Positions 59,027 to 64,000 of a stretch of DNA of 64,000 nucleotides are shown here, in pieces. Under the pieces are notes generated by a model that ran no database searches, had not been told where the DNA came from, and worked only from the letters and a program-made list of their open reading frames with translations. Location of the stretch: the NCBI GenBank assembly GCA_963556255.1, contig OY744614.1:33441832-33505831 (forward strand), given 5' to 3'. The position numbers were made by a program, and so were the translations under genes. Every line of letters begins with the position of its first letter. Position 1 is the first letter of the stretch. The stretch comes from Allolobophora icterica. Lineage: Eukaryota > Annelida > Clitellata > Crassiclitellata > Lumbricidae.

Positions 59027-60173
59027 GAGCATTCAAACGTTTTTTGTGAGCTTAGCCTACATCTGACCATCGCATGTAGAGATGAAAATCGCGGATTTAG
59101 AATTAGACCAGACTAAATGATGGTTTCGAGACAGAAAATTAAGAAATTGAAATAGTAAGCCTATATCAGGTGAGTAAGGCAGATCATTGGAGAAACCTTT
59201 GGTAACGTCGCTTGAGGGTTACACGAATGAATTGTGGAAGTTTCCAATATAACGTCAAATGTACCTATATCATCACAGATAAGCATCCCCTACTATAGCG
59301 ATTAATAAATTAATCGCACAACTTCATCCTCGGCTGGCAGCATCTAGAAAGCATGTGGGAAGTTGATACCTATAAGCCTCTATGGCTCAATCTGCTTTAC
59401 ACTTGCACTTAGACATATCGAAGCTCTTTTGCATTTAGATTCATTCATTGGAAAAGACATGATAGCTTGTTGGATGCGCATTGGTCCTCACAGGCTAAGT
59501 GAAAACTCATATATAGGCTCACACGCCCGAAATGTGCGCCACTCGGTCTGTTCCGCATTCAAATCAAGTTGCTGTAAGATAAACCTGCTCGATCTTCAGT
59601 CCTTTCTGACATTTCCGGCTGAATATATATACATCTACAGACGTAATTTAGCCATTCTGGTAGGGTGACGCATCCATTGAATGAAATAGTTACCATAGTA
59701 ACGAATGACGTCAATTATTTCCGATATTGCACGAACAATCGTTGTTAACCTAGTATGACGTCATATGTAACATGAAGATTTTAAGATTCTGTTAACATAG
59801 GCCTAATTGTAATTGCAATAGATTTGAATCTGTTGGCCGTTTAGCTGAGAAGATTTTGCTAAAATAGACCACGCGCGTAACTTACTCGTATCCGCTCTCA
59901 ACAAACATTAAAATCAGATATAAATTATTTTACATATTAATATTTTCATGGAAATCTTTATTTTAAACGAGTTCGTATTACAAGGTTGGATATTTCGTCT
60001 ACTGCTTTCACCATTTAGGCCTACTACAAGACACTTCACATTGTATGTGCGGTTGAATCATAATTAGGCTATATTTATACAACTCCTCCTCAAAAGAGAC
60101 ATAGGCCTAACTCAGACCTGATAACACAGGGTATGATCGAACAGTGTTTACGGAATAGCCTAAAGATATAGCT
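59027..60173. other. No recognisable gene
   Basis: AT-rich, with only short frames lacking domains (for example 59363-59668). Confidence 0.4.
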
Positions 60174-60360
60174 ATGGTCCATGCCTTCATTTGCTGCCGC
60201 ATTGACTATTGCAATTCATTGTTTGCTGGGCTCCCTAAAGCTCGCCTTTCATCTCTGCAGTCTGTTCTGAACGCGGCTGCCAGGCTCATTGCCCGTTTTC
60301 CCCGCTTCTCTCACATAACTACCTTTATGACTGATGTACTTCCAGTTAATACAAAATGTA
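60174..60360 (+). mobile_element. LINE (CR1-like) RT fragment
   Basis: VHAFICCRIDYCNSLFAGLP, then LQSVLNAAARLIARFPRFSH: a highly characteristic CR1-clade RT C-terminal motif. Neither end is preserved. Confidence 0.85.
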
Positions 60361-61204
60361 GTTCAGGCCCAGAAACATAAAGTGTTGAAACTGTGTGAAA
60401 CACGCTGGCTGTCCGGTGAAGCAGTCATGTGATCTTGACGAAACACAAGTTGTCGACTTGGATGCCGACTCGCCGACAACTTTGACTCTTTGACAAGTGG
60501 CAATTTAAAAAAACACTCATTTTAGGAATTTTTTGTTATTACTGTAACTGTAAGTATGTTGCTGTCAAATAGTGTTAAAATATGTCAAACCTATTACTGA
60601 AGTGTTAATTAAATCGTGTTTATTATATCTGGGGATTTCTGGGGATTTTTTGACCGAAATCTAGGGAAATCTGAAAAACCTCACTGGCAACCACGATGGA
60701 AGAATTCTTCCATCGTGCTGGCAACGCTGAACGCCATTTTGAGGAATTGGACTAAACTTTACTAAAGAGAGAAAATGGGACTGCAATATCGTGTGCTACA
60801 CTAGTAATTGTAAGTTATTTCCCACTGTTTACGTAATTGAAAAATTAAGCACAGTTGTATATTTATACATTTACATTTAAAGGTCCATGTCCCTGAATTC
60901 ATGTCTTTTTCGGATATATCGTGAATGTGACTTTGGTTACTTTTTTCTGAGCGTGTAATCAGACTTGATAACTCCATTATTATGCTGCACTGCAGCCCTC
61001 TCTCGCAAGGACGATTCTAATTCCATACCGGGATTTTTTTCTAAAAATATATACTGATTACTTATATCAAGTTCTTGAACTTTAGAACTTATCAACCATG
61101 CAGTTTCAAACAAATTATCTAATTCTGTAGAACTTTGCTGCAATCGTTTTAATTAGTGTATTCAAGTTGCGTTTTTACAGCTTGTATTGATCAGTAATAA
61201 ACGA
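60361..61204. other. No gene; perfect 26-bp palindrome at 60692-60717
   Basis: The palindrome is CACGATGGAAGAA followed directly by its complement, with no loop. A polyA-like AATAAAC precedes the ATTG array, suggesting another LINE 3' end on the plus strand. Confidence 0.5.
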
Positions 61205-61206
61205 AA

Positions 61207-61301
<95 letters not shown>
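61205..61301. repeat. (ATTG)n microsatellite
   Basis: About 24 units following AGTAATAAACGAAA, as in a LINE tail. Confidence 0.95.
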
Positions 61302-61304
<3 letters not shown>

Positions 61305-61483
61305 CGTCTGTCGATATAACTTATAGGAAAATTCGCAAGGGTAGGCATTCACGTTTAAATTTAAAGAATGGTAAGTCCGACGAGACAGGCAGCCTAAAGA
61401 GGATAAGTATGGCACCCTTTTTTTAGCTTTTCATTGATTTCAGTGTTGAAGTAACCCTGTCATTGTTTTATATATTTTGTACA

Positions 61484-61502
61484 CACACACACACGCACGC
61501 AT

Positions 61503-61533
<31 letters not shown>

Positions 61534-61545
61534 CACACACACACC
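61484..61545. repeat. (AC)n / (GCAC)n microsatellite
   Basis: ACACAC, then CACGCACG, then ACACAC. Confidence 0.93.
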
Positions 61546-62201
61546 AAACCAACCCACGGTCATTATTCTTATTGTGCATTTATTAAGTGCCAATATCTGT
61601 TGACCAAGCATCAATCGATGGCACTAAGCAGTTGCGAGTGAAAGACCTGCTCAAGGTGCCTACACAATAGGCTTAGGAGAACCTGTCGATGGCTATATAT
61701 GATCTTCCTTCAATTTGAAAGTATGCAATTTCTTTATTTCCAGAGTTTGCTAAAAATTGCAAGACAGTGTTTTACCTCGAAGTCTTTGATTCCATAGTTA
61801 GTCTTCGATTCGCCAAAAGCTTTTGCACGGTGTTGGACAATTTTTTTAACCTTTTATCTGACTGCTAGTCTGCTACAGAGACACAACGAAAGGCCAATCC
61901 CTGTCAACACCCTGGTGTGTTACATGCGTCATCTATAGTCAAGCAGTTCGGAGAACAACTGTTGGTTACAGTGAGGTACTTGTTGCCTGGCTTCTATGAA
62001 CTCGTATGGTAGCAAGAAGCAGGAAGGAAGGACGCATTCGTATCAACCATTAACTTTTACATGATCAGTGGCTGAATGTCTTCCTTTACTGAGAGGGTTC
62101 ATTTGACAAGGTGTCATTCTTCATCTGAGACACAATCTGAACCAGGGACTGTGAATGTACATTAACTGTCAACGATATAAGATCTAAAGATCATAGAAGG
62201 T
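61546..62201. other. No recognisable gene; possible upstream exon region of the zinc-finger gene
   Basis: 61570-61660 weakly resembles the ~120-bp dispersed repeat. No KRAB, BTB or other N-terminal domain was recognised. Confidence 0.35.
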
Positions 62202-62522
62202 GTGGTCATAGAATATGAACAAATATTCTTGCAACGAATCATAGCATGTGAATGTGAATTTTGTATCAAAACCGTTGCACAAACTAAGTGTCTCAGCTCC
62301 CCTTGTAAGAAAAAGTGCAATGTATGTCACAATATATCTGCAGAAAACTGTTATCTGAAACTGCATACAAGAACCAAGAGCAGAGAAAATTCATGAAATT
62401 GCAATTTTTGTGAAAACACATTTGCAGAACTATGTTCGCAAAATCACACATGAACCCATATTGTGCAAAATAAGTACAAATGTGACTTTGCGGACATTGA
62501 TCAACTGAAACGCCATACAAGA
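62202..62522 (+). pseudogene. Decayed 5' zinc fingers of the C2H2 gene
   Basis: In the same frame as the intact array. Finger-like remnants are CNVCHNISAENCYLKLHTRT, then CNFCENTFAELC, then KCDFADIDQLKRHTRMH, each lacking one or more ligands. In-frame TGA codons lie at 62394-62396 and 62451-62453. Either the gene has lost its 5' fingers, or a splice acceptor after 62453 bypasses them. Confidence 0.75.
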
Positions 62523-64000
62523 ATGCATCTGGGAGAAAATCCTTACAAGTGCAATTTATGCCACAAAACATTTGCACAAAAGCGTGACCTCGACTGCCAT
62601 ACAAGAACCCACACTGGAGAAAAACTATACAAATGCAATTTATGCCATAAATCATTTTCACAGAAGGGTTATCTAGAAAAACATGGAAGAACCCACACTG
62701 GAGAAAAACCATACAAATGCAATTTGTGTGATAAATTATTTTCACAGAAGGATCATCTAGTCCTACATGGAAGAACCCACACTGGAGAAAAACCATACAA
62801 ATGCAATTTATGCCACAAAAAATTTGCACAGAAGTGTGACCTCAACTGCCATACAAGAACACACACTGGGGAAAAACCATACAAATGCAATTTGTGCGAT
62901 AAATCATTTTCACGTAAGAATTATTTCGACGAACATTGGAGAACCCACACTGGAGAAAAACCATACAGTTGCAGTTTGTGTGATAAATTATTTTCACAGA
63001 AGGGTCATCTAAACCTACATGGGAGAACCCACACTAGAGAAAAACCATTCAAATGCAATTTGTGTGATAAATCATTTTCACATAGGAATCGTTTAGACGA
63101 ACATTGGAGAACCCACAATGGAGAAAAACCATACAATTGCAATTTGTGTCATAAATCATTTTCACAGAAGGGTCATCTAAACCTACATGGGAGAACCCAC
63201 ACTAGAGAAAAACCATACAAATGCAATTTATGTCATAAATCATTTTCACAGAAGGATCAGCTAGACAAACATAAAAGGACCCACACTGGAGAAAAGCCTT
63301 ACAAGTGCAGTTTGTGTAATAAATCATTTTCACGGAAGGATAGTGTAGACATACATAGAAGAACCCACACTGGGGACAAACCATACAAATGCAATTTTTG
63401 TCATAAATCATTTTCACAGAAGGTTAATCTAAACCTACATGCAAGAACACACACTGGGGAAAAACCATACAAATGCAATTTGTGCGATAAATCATTTTCA
63501 CGTAAGAATTATTTCGACGAACATTGGAGAACCCACACTGGAGAAAAACCATACAATTGCAGTTTGTGTCATAAATCATTTTCACAGAAGGGTCATCTAA
63601 ACGTACATGGAAGAACCCACTCTGCAAGAAAACCATTCAAATGCAATTTATGCCATAAAACATTTTCACACAAGGGTAATCTAGACAGACATAGAAGAAG
63701 CCAAACTGGGGATAAACCATACAAATGCAATATTTGTCAAAATTCATTTTCAGATAAGGGTGTTCTAAACCTACATGAAAGAACCCACACTGGGGAAAAA
63801 CCATACAAATGCAATTTGTGCGAGGAATCATTTTCACGTAAGAATAATTTCGATGAACATTGGAGAACCCACACTGGAGAAAAACCATACAATTGCAGTT
63901 TGTGTCATAAATCATTTTCACGGAAGGGTCATCTAAACGTACATGGAGGAACCCATTCTGGAGAGAAACCATATCAGTGCATTGTTTGTCAGAGAGCATT
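62523..64000 (+). CDS. C2H2 poly-zinc-finger protein, partial at 3' end
   Basis: The frame is open from 62454 to the window end; the first ATG is 62523. It encodes 17 complete C2H2 fingers plus the start of an 18th, at 28-residue spacing. Linkers are mostly TGEKP (variants TREKP, NGEKP, TGDKP, SARKP, SGEKP). Finger 14 has Gln in place of its last zinc His (RHRRSQ). Fingers 5, 12 and 16 share SRKN.FDEHWRTH and fingers 6, 8, 13 and 17 share KGHLN.HG, so a two-finger module has been copied within the gene. Probably a nuclear DNA-binding protein; no effector domain is visible. The start may lie in an unseen upstream exon. Confidence 0.9.
   Translation, partial: MHLGENPYKCNLCHKTFAQKRDLDCHTRTHTGEKLYKCNLCHKSFSQKGYLEKHGRTHTGEKPYKCNLCDKLFSQKDHLVLHGRTHTGEKPYKCNLCHKKFAQKCDLNCHTRTHTGEKPYKCNLCDKSFSRKNYFDEHWRTHTGEKPYSCSLCDKLFSQKGHLNLHGRTHTREKPFKCNLCDKSFSHRNRLDEHWRTHNGEKPYNCNLCHKSFSQKGHLNLHGRTHTREKPYKCNLCHKSFSQKDQLDKHKRTHTGEKPYKCSLCNKSFSRKDSVDIHRRTHTGDKPYKCNFCHKSFSQKVNLNLHARTHTGEKPYKCNLCDKSFSRKNYFDEHWRTHTGEKPYNCSLCHKSFSQKGHLNVHGRTHSARKPFKCNLCHKTFSHKGNLDRHRRSQTGDKPYKCNICQNSFSDKGVLNLHERTHTGEKPYKCNLCEESFSRKNNFDEHWRTHTGEKPYNCSLCHKSFSRKGHLNVHGGTHSGEKPYQCIVCQRA

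Noticed and set aside
62293..64000. Minus-strand Cys-rich frames
   Set aside because: Antisense shadows of the zinc-finger array.

Overview
The window reads as nuclear DNA of a marine invertebrate, most likely a deuterostome and perhaps an echinoderm. This is inferred from GT-AG introns, an AT-rich background full of microsatellites, the very frequent AGGCCTA word, and the gene types present. There is no bacterial gene organisation. Host coding sequence is a small fraction; most of the 64 kb is transposon-derived or tandemly repeated.

Host genes. (1) A RIOK3-type atypical kinase lies on the minus strand at 30645-41195. Eleven coding exons could be phased by hand. One intron uses a GC donor, and the last exon has an apparent one-base frameshift. 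(2) An orphan terminal exon lies on the plus strand at 26558-27845. It encodes a Ser-rich protein with one short Cys/His knuckle. (3) Two head-to-head RING/B-box/coiled-coil (TRIM-like) genes are present. The plus copy (52725-53860) is intact. The minus copy (49606-50735) is broken by a 28-bp microhomology deletion. (4) A C2H2 zinc-finger gene runs off the right end (62523-64000), preceded by decayed fingers carrying two stop codons.

Repeats by region. 0-4 kb: LINE 3' ends and a nested stack, with a Tc1-type element and a short MITE inside an older hAT-like MITE. 4-21 kb: MITEs with 8-bp target-site duplications (TSDs), SINEs, pentamer, 20-bp and 54-bp tandem arrays, and long microsatellites. 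The 54-bp array carries about 18 RFX X-box-like palindromes. 21.9-26.4 kb: two copies of one minisatellite-bearing MITE bracket 2.7 kb of other DNA, and the outermost ends share one 8-bp TSD, as a composite transposon would. 30-41 kb: RIOK3 with MITEs and LINE tails in its introns. 43.7-45.4 kb: a second copy of a 0.6-kb repeat with a tRNA-like Pol III unit, then a LINE. 46.7-57.9 kb: a large imperfect inverted duplication containing the TRIM pair. Four elements sit in one arm while the other arm keeps the empty site, so the insertions postdate the duplication. 58-62 kb: MITE, SINE and LINE remnants.

The most unusual items are the inverted TRIM duplication with its occupied/empty site pairs, a 28-bp TRIM fragment inside the minisatellite of the neighbouring MITE, the candidate composite transposon, and the X-box-like array. 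All calls come from reading the sequence; no alignment or database search was run, and identities are by eye.
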